NCBI RefSeq assembly: GCF_025152745.1 | Contig: NZ_CP104043.1 | Span: forward strand, 1-64,000 | Reading direction: 5' to 3' | Source of the DNA: Rhizobium sp. WSM4643 | GTDB lineage: Bacteria; Pseudomonadota; Alphaproteobacteria; Rhizobiales; Rhizobiaceae | Length of the DNA stretch: 64,000 nucleotides | Shown: piece after piece, positions 34,257 through 43,560 of the stretch | How the letters are laid out: each line of letters opens with the position of its first letter | Numbering within the stretch: position 1 is the stretch's first letter | Program-made: the position numbers and the translations under genes | The notes under the pieces: generated by a model | Told to the model about the DNA's origin: nothing | Databases searched by the model: none | What the model saw: the letters and a program-made list of their open reading frames with translations, nothing else

Positions 34257-36185
34257 ATGGAATTGCTGAATCGACATGACACGTCTCTTGACGAAGGGGG
34301 ACGCTTTCGCCTTCTGGTCGATGCCATCACCGACTACGCTATCTATATGCTGAGCCCCGAAGGCATCGTCACCAGCTGGAATACCGGCGCCCAGCGCTTC
34401 AAAGGTTACCAGCCTTCCGAAATTCTCGGTGAGCATTTTTCCCGTTTTTATCTGGAAGAGGACCGCGCCGCGGGTGCACCAGCGCGCGCGCTTGCCACGG
34501 CATCGGAGGACGGCCGGTTCGAGGGGGAAGGCTGGCGCCAGCGCAAGGATGGCAGTCGCTTCTGGGCGCATGTGGTCATCGATCCGATCCGCCGCCCCTC
34601 CGGCGAACTTATCGGCTATGCCAAGATCACCCGCGACCTGACCGAACGCATGGCTGCCGAAAAGGCGATCCGCCAGAGCGAGGAACAGTTCCGCCGGCTC
34701 GTCCAGGGCGTCTCGGACTATGCGATCTACATGCTCGATCCCGACGGCAATGTCAGCAGCTGGAATTTCGGCGCCGAGCGGATCAAGGGCTATCGGCCGC
34801 AAGAAATCATCGGCAGGCATTTCTCAACCTTCTATACCCCCGAGGACCGCGAATCCGGCCTGCCGGAGATCGCGCTCAGCCTCGCGCGTACCGAGGGCCG
34901 GTTCGAGAGGGAAGGTTGGCGCGTCCGCAAGGACGGCACCCGTTTCTGGGCCAGCGTCGTCATAGACGTCATCCGGGACGACGAAGGCGATGTGGTCGGT
35001 TTTGCCAAGATCACCCGCGATATCACCGAGAAGATGGAGACCCAGCGGGCCCTGGAGCAGGCTCGCGAAGAGCTCTTCCAGTCACAGAAGATGGAGGCGA
35101 TCGGTCAATTGACCGGGGGTATAGCCCATGATTTCAACAATCTGCTGATGGCTGTCCTCGGCAGTCTCGAAATCCTGAAGAAACGCATGCCGCAGGATCT
35201 CTCGCTGACATCGCTGGTCGACAATGCCATGCAGGGCGCCCAGCGGGGGGCTGCGCTGACGCAGCGCATGCTGGCCTTTTCCCGCCGGCAGGAACTGCAC
35301 ATGGAGCCGATCGACGTCTCCGGCCTGATCCGCGGCATGATGGATATGCTGAGCCGTTCGCTCGGCCCGCTGACCGTGATCGAGACCTCTTTCCCCGTCA
35401 GGCTGCCGACGATCCTGACCGATCCGAACCAGCTGGAGATGGCGATCCTGAACCTCGTCGTCAACGCCCGCGACGCCATGCCGTCCGGCGGCCGGATCAT
35501 GCTTCGCGCGTCCGAGGAGTCGCTGCCATCAGGCAAAGGCCCGCTGTCGCCTGGCCGCTATGTCCGTATCGCAGTGATCGACGAAGGCGAGGGCATGGAC
35601 GCAAAGACGCTAGAGCAGGCGATCACGCCGTTCTTCACCACCAAGGGTGTCGGCAAAGGCACCGGGCTTGGCCTTTCCATGGTGCAGGGCCTTGTGTCCC
35701 AGTCCGGTGGCCGCCTCACGATGAAGAGCAGCCTCGGCGAAGGCACGACCGCCGAATTGTGGTTCCCGGTCGCAATTGTCGAACGGGCGACCGAGGCAAC
35801 TGCCGACCGGCCGCAGCAGGAGGAAAATGCGCCGCGCCGGCTGCGCATCGTCGCTGTCGATGACGATGGTCTCGTCCTGATGAATACGACGCTGATGCTG
35901 GAAGATCTCGGCCATACGGTATTCGAGGCGATGGCCGGTCCCGAGGCGCTCGACATCCTGCGCAAACAACAGATCGACCTGGTAATCTGCGACCATGCCA
36001 TGCCGCGCATGACGGGCGCGCAGCTCGCCGAGGCGATCCGCAGCGAATGGCCCGAGATGCCGATCATTCTCGCAACCGGTTACGCCGAAGTTCCTGAAGG
36101 GGCCGGCATCGCCAATCTGCCCCGCCTCGGCAAACCCTTTTCCCAAGCACAACTCGCCGAGGCGATCAGCCGGATCGCTCCATAA
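34257..36185 (+). CDS. PAS-PAS hybrid sensor histidine kinase
   Basis: A cytoplasmic signalling kinase, 642 residues, without transmembrane segments. Seen: two tandem, very similar PAS domains (about 18-130 and 144-255, both containing DYAIYML...SWN.GA.R.KGY), a short coiled coil, a HisKA domain with phospho-acceptor His291 in GGIAHDFNN, a HATPase domain with NLVVNARDAMP and GTGLGLSMV, and a C-terminal receiver with Asp579. The PAS repeat looks like a recent internal duplication. No output regulator is adjacent; the single-domain receiver at 22068 is one conceivable partner. The ligand may be a soluble cofactor or redox signal. Confidence 0.94.
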   Translation: MELLNRHDTSLDEGGRFRLLVDAITDYAIYMLSPEGIVTSWNTGAQRFKGYQPSEILGEHFSRFYLEEDRAAGAPARALATASEDGRFEGEGWRQRKDGSRFWAHVVIDPIRRPSGELIGYAKITRDLTERMAAEKAIRQSEEQFRRLVQGVSDYAIYMLDPDGNVSSWNFGAERIKGYRPQEIIGRHFSTFYTPEDRESGLPEIALSLARTEGRFEREGWRVRKDGTRFWASVVIDVIRDDEGDVVGFAKITRDITEKMETQRALEQAREELFQSQKMEAIGQLTGGIAHDFNNLLMAVLGSLEILKKRMPQDLSLTSLVDNAMQGAQRGAALTQRMLAFSRRQELHMEPIDVSGLIRGMMDMLSRSLGPLTVIETSFPVRLPTILTDPNQLEMAILNLVVNARDAMPSGGRIMLRASEESLPSGKGPLSPGRYVRIAVIDEGEGMDAKTLEQAITPFFTTKGVGKGTGLGLSMVQGLVSQSGGRLTMKSSLGEGTTAELWFPVAIVERATEATADRPQQEENAPRRLRIVAVDDDGLVLMNTTLMLEDLGHTVFEAMAGPEALDILRKQQIDLVICDHAMPRMTGAQLAEAIRSEWPEMPIILATGYAEVPEGAGIANLPRLGKPFSQAQLAEAISRIAP

Positions 36186-36193
36186 GGGGATCA

Positions 36194-36212
36194 CTGCTGC
36201 ATTATGCAGCAG
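36194..36212. terminator. Palindrome shared by two convergent gene ends
   Basis: CTGCTGCAT-T-ATGCAGCAG is a perfect 19-base palindrome (36194-36212) overlapping the SURF1 stop codon and lying 8 bases after the kinase stop. It could act as a two-way transcript end. There is no U-run on either strand. Confidence 0.45.
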
Positions 36213-36951
36213 CCCTCCCGCCGCGAAGAATGAACACTAGCAATGCCAGCACCATCGCCGCCAGCCCGTACCAGGTGATCGCGTAGACGAGATGGTTGTT
36301 GGGGAACTCGATGATCGTGAGGCCGCCGACAGGCAGACCGCCGGGGTTGGCACTGGCATCGGCATCGATGAAATAGGGCGCGGCCGCACTGACGCCGCGC
36401 TTTTCAGCGATCGCTGCGATATCGCGCGAATACCAGCGGTCGGTCGCGGCGTCATTGGATTGCAGCAGCGATCCCTTCGGCTCCGTCATCCGCAGCAGAC
36501 CGGTGATCTCGATAGGGCCTGACAATTCGCCCTCGCGGCGCGAGGCCTGGTCGCGCCGGTCGGTCGGCACGAAGCCGCGATTGACGAGGATTGATGTCCC
36601 GTCGGCAAGCGTCAGCGGCGCCATCACCCAATAACCTGGACCGAGCATCGTGGAGGCATAGACCAGCGTCTCCTTGTCGTTGGCCAGCGTCCCCACTGCG
36701 GTCACCCGCCGATATTCGTCATCAGTGGCGTTGACCTTGTTCCAGTCGGCGCGTGCCGGGGCCGGCACGGGTGGCGCATGCACACGCTGGTCGACGCGGG
36801 CGATGAGGTCGCGTTTCCAGGCTAGGCGCTCAACCTGCCAGCTGCCGAGTGCGGCGAGTGCCGCGGCAAGTAGTATCAGGCAGGCGGCGAAGATCGCGCG
36901 TTTGAACTGATAACGCCGTCTTTCCGATTTTTCCGAGTGAGCCTCGCTCAT
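36202..36951 (-). CDS. SURF1-family oxidase assembly protein
   Basis: SURF1 proteins assist heme insertion in heme-copper oxidases. Seen: 249 residues with an N-terminal transmembrane helix (about 17-37), a periplasmic domain with the family motifs LGSWQVERLAWKRDLIARVDQR and ILVNRGFVPTDRRDQ, and a C-terminal helix (about 222-242) preceded by PNNHLVYAITWYGLA. It follows cyoD by 46 bases on the same strand, so it is probably the last gene of the cyo operon, giving the operon its own assembly factor. Confidence 0.93.
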   Translation of the reverse strand: MSEAHSEKSERRRYQFKRAIFAACLILLAAALAALGSWQVERLAWKRDLIARVDQRVHAPPVPAPARADWNKVNATDDEYRRVTAVGTLANDKETLVYASTMLGPGYWVMAPLTLADGTSILVNRGFVPTDRRDQASRREGELSGPIEITGLLRMTEPKGSLLQSNDAATDRWYSRDIAAIAEKRGVSAAAPYFIDADASANPGGLPVGGLTIIEFPNNHLVYAITWYGLAAMVLALLVFILRGGRAAA

Positions 36952-36997
36952 GAGCTGACCCGCTGCGGGCGGCGTTGCCGCCGCCCCTTCGTCATAG

Positions 36998-37399
36998 TCA
37001 CGGCATGTTCTTCATCATCTCGGGGCTCATCGGCATCATGTTGGTGTTGAGATGATGCATGACCCAGAGCGAGCCGGAGAGCGCGATGGCGACGATGATC
37101 AGGGTGAAGATCAGCGCCATGATCGTCCAGCCGCCCTCGCTCCTGGTATTCATATGCAGGAAGAAGACCATATGGACGACGATCTGGATCGCGCCGAGGC
37201 CCATCACCAGCACCGCCGTCACCGCCGGGTTTTCGAAGACGCCTGACATGACCAGCCAGAAGGGAATGGCAGTCAGGATGACGGAGAGCACGAAGCCCGT
37301 CATGTAGCTGCGGAACGTGCCATGGCCGGCTTGATGGCCGTGGCTGTGGCCGTGGTGGGCCTCGTGGGCATCCTCATGTGCAGGTGCTTGCGAACTCAT
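36998..37399 (-). CDS. cyoD: Cytochrome o ubiquinol oxidase subunit IV
   Basis: A small membrane subunit of the bo3-type quinol oxidase, 133 residues with three transmembrane helices. Seen: a His-rich N-terminus (HEDAHEAHHGHSHGHQAGHG), then GFVLSVILTAIPFWLVMSG, the QIVVHMVFFLHMN helix and a final IALSGSLWVMHHLN helix, as in CyoD. The start is ATG 37399, overlapping the cyoC stop codon (ATGA). A Met-rich end (MMPMSPEMMKNMP) is present. Confidence 0.95.
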   Translation of the reverse strand: MSSQAPAHEDAHEAHHGHSHGHQAGHGTFRSYMTGFVLSVILTAIPFWLVMSGVFENPAVTAVLVMGLGAIQIVVHMVFFLHMNTRSEGGWTIMALIFTLIIVAIALSGSLWVMHHLNTNMMPMSPEMMKNMP

Positions 37400-38022
37400 C
37401 CGACAACTCCCAGCAGATAGACGAAGGAAAAGACGCCGATCCAGACGACGTCGAGGAAGTGCCAGAACATCGAAAGGCACATCAGGCGGCGGCGGTTGGC
37501 CTCGATCAGCCCGTGCATCGACACCTGTACCATCAGCGTGATCAGCCAGACGATGCCGAAGGTGACGTGCAGCCCGTGGGTGCCGACCAGGGTGAAGAAG
37601 GAGGAGAGGAAGGCGCTGCGCGTCGGCCCGGCGCCTTCGTGGATCAGGTGGATGAACTCGTAGAGTTCGAGCCCGATGAAAGCTGCGCCGAACAAGCCGG
37701 TCACGGCAAGCCAGAACAGCGTTTCCGCCTTTGCGTTCCGCTCCATCTGCAGCATCGCGAAGCCGTAGGTGATCGAGGAAAACAGCAGCATCGATGTGTT
37801 GAGGGCAACGATCGGCAGATCGAAGAGATCGGCGGGCGAGGGGCCGGCGGCATAGTTGCGGCCAAGGACGCCGTGCGTTGCAAACAGAACCGCGAAGATC
37901 AGGCAGTCGCTCATCAGGTAGAGCCAGAAGCCGAGATTGGTGCTGTTTTCCGGATGATGATCTTCCGTCAGGTAGAATTCAGGCTTTTCGGCCGTGTCGA
38001 TAGTCTGATCGGTCATGGTCAT
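37396..38022 (-). CDS. cyoC: Cytochrome o ubiquinol oxidase subunit III
   Basis: Subunit III of the bo3-type oxidase, 208 residues with five transmembrane helices. Seen: LGFWLYLMSDCLIFAVLFATH, ETLFWLAVTGLFGAAFIGLELYEF, and the conserved HGLHVTFGIVWL and HFLDVVWIGVFSFVYL helices. The start is ATG 38022, overlapping the cyoB stop (ATGA); ATG 38016 is two codons downstream. Tight overlaps on both sides show that the cyo genes are translated as a unit. Confidence 0.96.
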   Translation of the reverse strand: MTMTDQTIDTAEKPEFYLTEDHHPENSTNLGFWLYLMSDCLIFAVLFATHGVLGRNYAAGPSPADLFDLPIVALNTSMLLFSSITYGFAMLQMERNAKAETLFWLAVTGLFGAAFIGLELYEFIHLIHEGAGPTRSAFLSSFFTLVGTHGLHVTFGIVWLITLMVQVSMHGLIEANRRRLMCLSMFWHFLDVVWIGVFSFVYLLGVVG

Positions 38023-40025
38023 CACACCTGCTCGGCAAGCAACGCGGTGCGCTTGCCTTCCGTTTCGGTCACCTCTTCGGCGGGGATGTAGAAGTCGCGT
38101 CTGTAGTTGAAGGTGTGGCCGATCGCCACAGAGAGCATGGCGACGACGGAAACGACCACCAGCCACCACATGTACCAGATCAGGCCGAAGGCGAGGGCGA
38201 TGCTGATGGCCGAGAGGATCGCGCCGGTGCCGGTATTCTTCGGCATATGGATCGGCCGGAAGCCTTCCAGCGGACGCGCATAACCACGGCTCTTCATGTC
38301 GTACCAGCCGTCATGGTCGTGCACGACAGGCGTCAAGGCGAAGTTGTAGTCCGGTGGCGGAGAGGAGGTCGACCATTCAAGGGTGCGGCCGTCCCAGGGA
38401 TCGCCACTGTCGTCGCGCAATTCCTCGCGCTTCATGAAGCTGACCACGATCTGGATCAGGAAGGCGGCAATGCCAAGCGCGATCAGGCCGACGCCGAAGG
38501 CGGCGATGATGAACCAGATCTGTATCGACGGGTCCTCGAACTGGCTCATGCGGCGGGTGACGCCCATCAGGCCCAGCACGTAGAGCGGCATGAAGGCGAA
38601 CCAGAAGCCGATTTGCCAGAACCAGAAGCTCATCTTGCCCCAGAAGGCGTCGAGCTTGAAGCCGAAGGCTTTCGGGAACCAGTAGTTCACGCCGGCGAAC
38701 ATACCGAAGAGAACGCCGCCGATGATGACGTTGTGGAAGTGGGCGATGAGGAACAACGAATTGTGCAGCACGAAGTCGGCCGGCGGCACGGCAAGCATGA
38801 CGCCGGTCATGCCGCCGATGACAAAGGTCACCATGAAGCCGATCGTCCACAGCATCGGCACCTCAAAGCGGATGCGGCCGCGATACATGGTGAAGAGCCA
38901 GTTGAAAATCTTCGCCCCGGTCGGGATCGAGATGATCATCGTGGTGATGCCGAAGAAGGAATTGACGCTGGCGCCCGAGCCCATCGTGAAGAAGTGGTGC
39001 AGCCAGACGATGTAGGAAAGAATCATGATCACGCAGGTTGCGTAGACCATCGAGGCGTAGCCGAAGAGGCGTTTGCCGGAGAAGGTGGCGACGACTTCCG
39101 AGAAGATGCCGAAGGCCGGCAGCACGAGAATGTAGACCTCCGGATGACCCCAGATCCAGATAAGGTTGATGTACATCATCGGATTGCCGCCGAGGTCGTT
39201 GGTAAAGAAGTTCGTGCCTGCATAGCGGTCGAGCGACAGCAGCGCGAGCGTGGCGGTCAGGATCGGGAAGGAGGCAACGATCAGCACGTTGGTGCAGAGT
39301 GCCGTCCAGGTGAAGACCGGCATCTTCATGAAGGTCATGCCCGGAGCACGCATCTTGACGATGGTGGCGATCAGGTTGATGCCCGAAAGCGTCGTTCCCA
39401 CCCCGGCCACCTGCAGGCCCCAGATATAATAGTCGACGCCGACACCTGGACTGTAGGCAGCGCCCGACAGTGGCGGGTAGGCGAGCCAGCCGGTCTGGGC
39501 GAATTCGCCGATGAACAGCGACAGCATGATGATGATCGCGCCGGCGGTAGTCATCCAGAAAGAGAAGTTGTTCAGGAAGGGGAAGGAGACGTCGCGCGCG
39601 CCGATCTGCAGGGGCACCACGAAATTCATCAAGCCGGTGACGAAGGGCATCGCCACGAAGAAGATCATGATGACGCCGTGGGCGGTGAAGATCTGGTCGT
39701 AATGGTGCGGCGGCAGAAAGCCCTCCGAACCGTTGAAGGCGATCGCCTGCTGGACGCGCATCAGGATCGCGTCGGAGAAACCGCGCAACAGCATGATGAC
39801 CGCCAGGATCACATACATGATGCCGATCTTCTTGTGATCGACGCTGCAGATCCAGTCCTGCCAGAGCGGACCCCAGAACTTGAAATAGGTGATGGCGCCG
39901 AGCACGGCGAGACCGCCGATGATGACGCCAAGGAAGGTCACGACCAGGATCGGCTCGTGATAGGGGATGGCATCGAGGGTCAACCGGCCGAAGACGAACT
40001 TCAGGAGGTCAGGATTGGAAAACAT
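38022..40025 (-). CDS. cyoB: Cytochrome o ubiquinol oxidase subunit I
   Basis: The catalytic heme-copper subunit, reducing oxygen with quinol electrons and pumping protons. Seen: 667 residues, about 14-15 transmembrane helices, the low-spin heme His in [15 protein letters not shown], the CuB ligand segment [19 protein letters not shown] with the cross-linking Tyr, the HH pair in [11 protein letters not shown], and the heme ligands in [18 protein letters not shown]- and K-channel regions appear intact. The gene lies 42 bases downstream of cyoA. Confidence 0.97.
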   Translation of the reverse strand: MFSNPDLLKFVFGRLTLDAIPYHEPILVVTFLGVIIGGLAVLGAITYFKFWGPLWQDWICSVDHKKIGIMYVILAVIMLLRGFSDAILMRVQQAIAFNGSEGFLPPHHYDQIFTAHGVIMIFFVAMPFVTGLMNFVVPLQIGARDVSFPFLNNFSFWMTTAGAIIIMLSLFIGEFAQTGWLAYPPLSGAAYSPGVGVDYYIWGLQVAGVGTTLSGINLIATIVKMRAPGMTFMKMPVFTWTALCTNVLIVASFPILTATLALLSLDRYAGTNFFTNDLGGNPMMYINLIWIWGHPEVYILVLPAFGIFSEVVATFSGKRLFGYASMVYATCVIMILSYIVWLHHFFTMGSGASVNSFFGITTMIISIPTGAKIFNWLFTMYRGRIRFEVPMLWTIGFMVTFVIGGMTGVMLAVPPADFVLHNSLFLIAHFHNVIIGGVLFGMFAGVNYWFPKAFGFKLDAFWGKMSFWFWQIGFWFAFMPLYVLGLMGVTRRMSQFEDPSIQIWFIIAAFGVGLIALGIAAFLIQIVVSFMKREELRDDSGDPWDGRTLEWSTSSPPPDYNFALTPVVHDHDGWYDMKSRGYARPLEGFRPIHMPKNTGTGAILSAISIALAFGLIWYMWWLVVVSVVAMLSVAIGHTFNYRRDFYIPAEEVTETEGKRTALLAEQV

Positions 40026-40067
40026 GGAACAACCCGTTCATTATGTCTCGCGACGCAAAGCGCCAGG

Positions 40068-41237
40068 TTAATTGTTGTTGTTGAGCTGCGCCGGCGCCGG
40101 ATCGGCGCCATTGCTCATGCCTGGCATGGAATGACCCTCATGCTGCATGTCCATTTCAGGCATACCGGGCATGCCAGGCATGTCGTGCTGCATGCCGCCA
40201 TCGGTGCTCTTGGGCGGCTCAACTTGTGCCGGAACACCCGTTGCCGGCACGGTAGCCCCGTGCTCGACGACACCTCCGCCGGCGTGACGGCCGTCATATC
40301 GCAGCTTCTCGCGGTTCTCCGCACTTTCCTTGCCGCCGCCCCCCATCATGTCGATGTGCATCATCTCGTTCATGCACATCTTGCCTGGCGTGGCGCACAG
40401 GTTGAGGATGGCGTTGTAAAGGTCGGCATCGGTGCCGGCATAATAACGCACCGGTTCCTTCTCGCTCGGCTTTTCGAGCTTCAGATAGGCGTCGCGGTTG
40501 AGCATGGTGCCCTGCTGCTTGACCTGCGCCACCCATTGGTCAAATCCCTCTTGGGTGAGACCGTGGAACTTGAAGCGCATGTGCGAGAAGCCGGCGCCGC
40601 TGTAATTGGCGGAGAAGCCCTCGTATTCGCCTTCCCTGTTGATGACGGCGTGCAGCTTCGTCTCCATGCCCGGCATGGCATAGATCTGGCCGGCAAGGGC
40701 GGGGATATAGAAGGAGTTCATCACCGAGGAGGCGGTGATCTTGAAATTGATCGGCCTGTCCACTGGGGCAGCGAGTTCATTGACGGTGGCAATGCCGAGT
40801 TCGGGATAGAAGAACAGCCACTTCCAGTCGAGCGCTACGACCTCGACGTTCAACGGCTTGGTATCGGCCGGAATGGCCCGCTCCGCATCGAGGCGGTCGA
40901 GCGGGCGGTAGGGATCGAGCTTATGGGTGGAAATCCAGGTGACGGCGCCGAGCGCGATGATGATCGCCAGCGGTGCTGCCCAGATCACGATTTCGAGACG
41001 GGTCGAATGGTGCCATTCCGGCGCGTAGGTTGCAGCCGTATTGGAGCGGCGATAGCGCCAGGCGAAGAACAGCGTGAGGAAGATCACCGGTATGATGATC
41101 AAAAGCATCAGCACCGTCGAGATGACGATGAGATCGCGCTGTTGCATGGCGATGTCGCCGGAAGGCGCCATGACCACCATGTTGCATCCTGCCAGGAAAA
41201 GCAGCGGCAAGACGGATAGAAGGCGGGAAAACTTCAT
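40068..41237 (-). CDS. cyoA: Cytochrome o ubiquinol oxidase subunit II with Met/His-rich tail
   Basis: A lipoprotein subunit of the bo3-type oxidase, 389 residues. Seen: signal and lipobox LLFLAGC (Cys18), two transmembrane helices, then a cupredoxin domain with LDWKWLFFYPELGIATVNE that lacks the CuA ligands, as in quinol oxidases. The C-terminus is longer than in E. coli CyoA. It ends with about 60 extra residues full of Met, His and Gly (MQHDMPGMPGMPEMDMQHEG). The start is ATG 41237; upstream codons in this frame are not conserved. It is the first gene of cyoABCD-surf1. Confidence 0.95.
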   Translation of the reverse strand: MKFSRLLSVLPLLFLAGCNMVVMAPSGDIAMQQRDLIVISTVLMLLIIIPVIFLTLFFAWRYRRSNTAATYAPEWHHSTRLEIVIWAAPLAIIIALGAVTWISTHKLDPYRPLDRLDAERAIPADTKPLNVEVVALDWKWLFFYPELGIATVNELAAPVDRPINFKITASSVMNSFYIPALAGQIYAMPGMETKLHAVINREGEYEGFSANYSGAGFSHMRFKFHGLTQEGFDQWVAQVKQQGTMLNRDAYLKLEKPSEKEPVRYYAGTDADLYNAILNLCATPGKMCMNEMMHIDMMGGGGKESAENREKLRYDGRHAGGGVVEHGATVPATGVPAQVEPPKSTDGGMQHDMPGMPGMPEMDMQHEGHSMPGMSNGADPAPAQLNNNN

Positions 41238-41628
41238 GAGTTTTAGCACGTCTCTAAGCTCTTGTTGTTTCGTTCGTTCCGCGACTAACGCACTGGACCC
41301 GATAGCGACATGAGGTGTTTGGTCGCAGCGCAGCAATCATGCCGCACTGCGGCAAGAATCATGTCGCACTACAGCTTTGAAATCCTGATGAACTCAAGAA
41401 GGATTCTTCCGCCAGCGCATGTTTCCAAGCAATATATCCGCCAGAACCGGGCAGGCCAGCATCCCGTCGGAAAATCGCGGTCCGGATCACGCTGTTTTTT
41501 CCGTTCACGCCTCATTTTGAGCCGCCATGATGAACTATTTACGTCTTATGGACTTGATAAGCCTGCAGGTTTGATCAAGATCAGGTTGAGGCGCCTTGGC
41601 GAAAGCGCTTCAACGAGGGAGGCGTTTC
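41238..41628. other. Divergent regulatory region between cyoA and the MFS gene
   Basis: This region of about 390 bases separates two divergent genes, so it should contain promoters for both. It has direct copies of CATGTCGCACTA-like/CATGCCGCACTG sequence near 41338-41366 and an FNR/FixK-like site at 41571. No gene on either strand is convincing. Confidence 0.5.
41571..41584. promoter_or_regulatory. Candidate FNR/FixK-type binding site
   Basis: TTGATCAAGATCAG matches the TTGAT-N4-ATCAA consensus with one mismatch. Its centre lies about 51 bases before the MFS start codon, and a class II arrangement would put the transcript start about 10 bases upstream of the ATG. It would link this gene to oxygen status, as expected beside an oxidase operon. 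Confidence 0.45.
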
Positions 41629-42960
41629 ATGGCTACAACATCGCATTACGGACCGTCATCGTCGTCGCTGGAACGCGACGCGCGGCGCATTCACGACGAC
41701 AAGCCGGTTTCGCCGGGCAGCATCGCCATCGGCGTGGTGATCGGCCGCATGTCGGAATTCTTCGATTTCTTCGTCTACGGTCTCGCCTCGGTCCTGGTCT
41801 TTCCGCAGCTGATCTTCCCTTTCGCGCCGGACAGGCTGACGGGAACGCTTTATTCCTTCGCCATCTTCTCGCTGGCCTTCCTGGCCCGCCCGGTCGGCTC
41901 CGTCGTCTTCATGACGATCGACCGGCTGTACGGCCGCGGCACGAAGCTGACGATCGCGCTCTTCCTGCTCGGCGGCTCCACGGCCTCAATCGCCTTCCTG
42001 CCGGGTTACGACGAGATCGGCGTCTGGTCGATCGCGTTGCTGGCGCTCTTTCGTCTCGGCCAGGGCTTCGCGCTCGGCGGCGCCTGGGACGGCCTTGCCT
42101 CGCTGCTCGCGCTCAATGCGCCGGCCAAGCACCGCGGCTGGTATGCGATGATACCGCAGCTCGGCGCGCCGATCGGCTTTGCGCTGGCGAGTACCCTGTT
42201 CGGTTATTTCGTCGCCAATCTTTCCAGTGAGGATTTCCTCTCCTGGGGCTGGCGTTATCCCTTCTTCGTCGCCTTCGCGATCAATGTCGTGGCGCTGTTT
42301 GCGCGTTTGCGCCTGGTCATGACCAAGGAATTCGGCACGCTGCTGGAACAGCACGAGCTGGAAGCAGCCCCCATCCTCGACGTGCTGCGCGTCCATGGCC
42401 GTGACATCCTGATCGGCGCCTTCGTGCCGCTGGCAAGTTTTGCCATGTTCCACCTCGTCACCATTTTCCCGCTCGGCTGGATGAGCCTTTACGGCAACCA
42501 GCCGATCGGCGCCTTCATGGTGGTGCAGGTGGTCGGCGCCATGGTCGGCATTGTCACCATTATCGCCTCGGGCTTGATTGCCGACCGTATCGGCCGACGC
42601 GCCCAGCTTGCCATCTGCGCCGTCATCATCGCTATCTTCAGCTTCGTCGGGCCGATCCTGATCGCGTCCGGCAACAGTGGTCATGACGCTTTCGTCATCA
42701 TCGGCTTCGGCGTGCTCGGCCTTTCCTTCGGCCAGGCGACGGGCTCGATCTCTTCGCGCTTCGGCCGCGGTTACCGCTATACGGGCGCCGCCTTCACCTC
42801 GGACCTCGCCTGGCTGATCGGCGCGGGTTTTGCGCCGCTGGTGGCGCTCAGCCTTTCCAGCCGCTTCGGCCTGACTTTCGTCGGCTACTACCTGCTGTCC
42901 GGCGCCATCTGCACGCTTGCGGCCCTCGCCTTCAGCAGGGCGCTGGAACAGCGTGAATAG
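41629..42960 (+). CDS. MFS transporter adjacent to the cyo operon
   Basis: A 443-residue major facilitator of the metabolite:H+ symporter/ProP-like type with 12 predicted helices. Seen: IGVVIGRMSEFFDFFVYGLASVLVFPQ at the first helix, FLARPVGSVVFMTIDRLYGRGTKL as motif A, and LFRLGQGFALGGAWDGLASL in segment 4-5. ATG 41629 has GAGGGAGG upstream; the 11 codons before it are not needed. Its position divergent from cyo, with an FNR/FixK-like site, suggests expression tied to respiration. Substrate unknown. Confidence 0.9.
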   Translation: MATTSHYGPSSSSLERDARRIHDDKPVSPGSIAIGVVIGRMSEFFDFFVYGLASVLVFPQLIFPFAPDRLTGTLYSFAIFSLAFLARPVGSVVFMTIDRLYGRGTKLTIALFLLGGSTASIAFLPGYDEIGVWSIALLALFRLGQGFALGGAWDGLASLLALNAPAKHRGWYAMIPQLGAPIGFALASTLFGYFVANLSSEDFLSWGWRYPFFVAFAINVVALFARLRLVMTKEFGTLLEQHELEAAPILDVLRVHGRDILIGAFVPLASFAMFHLVTIFPLGWMSLYGNQPIGAFMVVQVVGAMVGIVTIIASGLIADRIGRRAQLAICAVIIAIFSFVGPILIASGNSGHDAFVIIGFGVLGLSFGQATGSISSRFGRGYRYTGAAFTSDLAWLIGAGFAPLVALSLSSRFGLTFVGYYLLSGAICTLAALAFSRALEQRE

Positions 42961-42980
42961 ACGGATTTGAACGCATGGGG

Positions 42981-43010
42981 GCCTGCATGGGAAACCATGC
43001 AGGCTTTCGT
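42981..43010 (+). terminator. Intrinsic terminator after the MFS gene
   Basis: GCCTGCATGG (42981-42990), a GAAA tetraloop, CCATGCAGGC (42995-43004), then TTTCGTCTT: a perfect 10-base stem 20 bases after the stop codon. Confidence 0.85.
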
Positions 43011-43038
43011 CTTCGGGCAGCGCAATTTCAATTATTGA

Positions 43039-43066
43039 ATGCATTGCAATCTATAATTAAATGCAT
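43039..43066 (+). promoter_or_regulatory. Candidate promoter/operator of the toxin-antitoxin operon
   Basis: A consensus TATAAT lies at 43052-43057, inside an inverted repeat ATGCATT (43039-43045)/AATGCAT (43060-43066), about 40 bases upstream of the antitoxin ATG. No good -35 box is seen at standard spacing. The arrangement fits autorepression by the antitoxin. Confidence 0.4.
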
Positions 43067-43095
43067 ATTCTTGTCGGCCTGAACGAGGATAGGCC

Positions 43096-43560
43096 ATGAC
43101 CGCGGAAACCATCGATCATTCGACCCTTTCCCGCCTTGTCGAAGCAGGGGCAGTTGAGGCGGCTCATGTCGTCGGCAAGACCGGTGGCTGGTCCGTCGTC
43201 ATCCGCTACGGCAAGACCGAGCGCCCACTCGCCGCCCAACGCAGCCGGCAGGTGCGCGTGTTCAAGCGCATGGATAGCTTGGTGTCTTATCTCAAGGATG
43301 TCGGCATCTCGCAGTTCGATGTCGATGCGGCCGATTACGTTCCGGGGACGGCATCGCGGCCGGATCGGGCCGCAGCTCTACGTCGTACCCATGAGGCGGC
43401 GGAATACGACAAGTGGTTCCGCAAACAGATCGAGGAAGCGATCCGGGAAGCCGATGATCCGAACGCGGGCTGGATCAGCGCGCAGGACGCCGAAGAGCGA
43501 ATGGACAAGCTTCGGGCCGAACTGCTCGCGCAGCTGGAATCCGGAGATAAGGCTTCTTGA
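43096..43560 (+). CDS. Antitoxin of a RelE/ParE-type toxin-antitoxin pair
   Basis: 154 residues. The N-terminal half (GAVEAAHVVGKTGGWSVVIRYGKTERPLAAQRS then RVFKRMDSLVSYLKDVGI) is a small alpha/beta domain unlike the usual short DNA-binding antitoxins. The C-terminal half is a charged helical toxin-binding tail (AEYDKWFRKQIEEAIREADDP...AEERMDKLRAELLAQ). GAGGA precedes the ATG. It overlaps the toxin start by four bases. The antitoxin role is inferred from that coupling and from similarity of the tail to partners of this RelE/ParE subfamily. Confidence 0.8.
   Translation: MTAETIDHSTLSRLVEAGAVEAAHVVGKTGGWSVVIRYGKTERPLAAQRSRQVRVFKRMDSLVSYLKDVGISQFDVDAADYVPGTASRPDRAAALRRTHEAAEYDKWFRKQIEEAIREADDPNAGWISAQDAEERMDKLRAELLAQLESGDKAS

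Noticed and set aside
38115..41219. Plus-strand open frame of 1034 codons opposite cyoB/cyoA
   Set aside because: It lies wholly antisense to clear cyo genes, is extremely rich in His, Asp, Glu and Arg, and has no domain; a by-product of GC-rich third-position bias.
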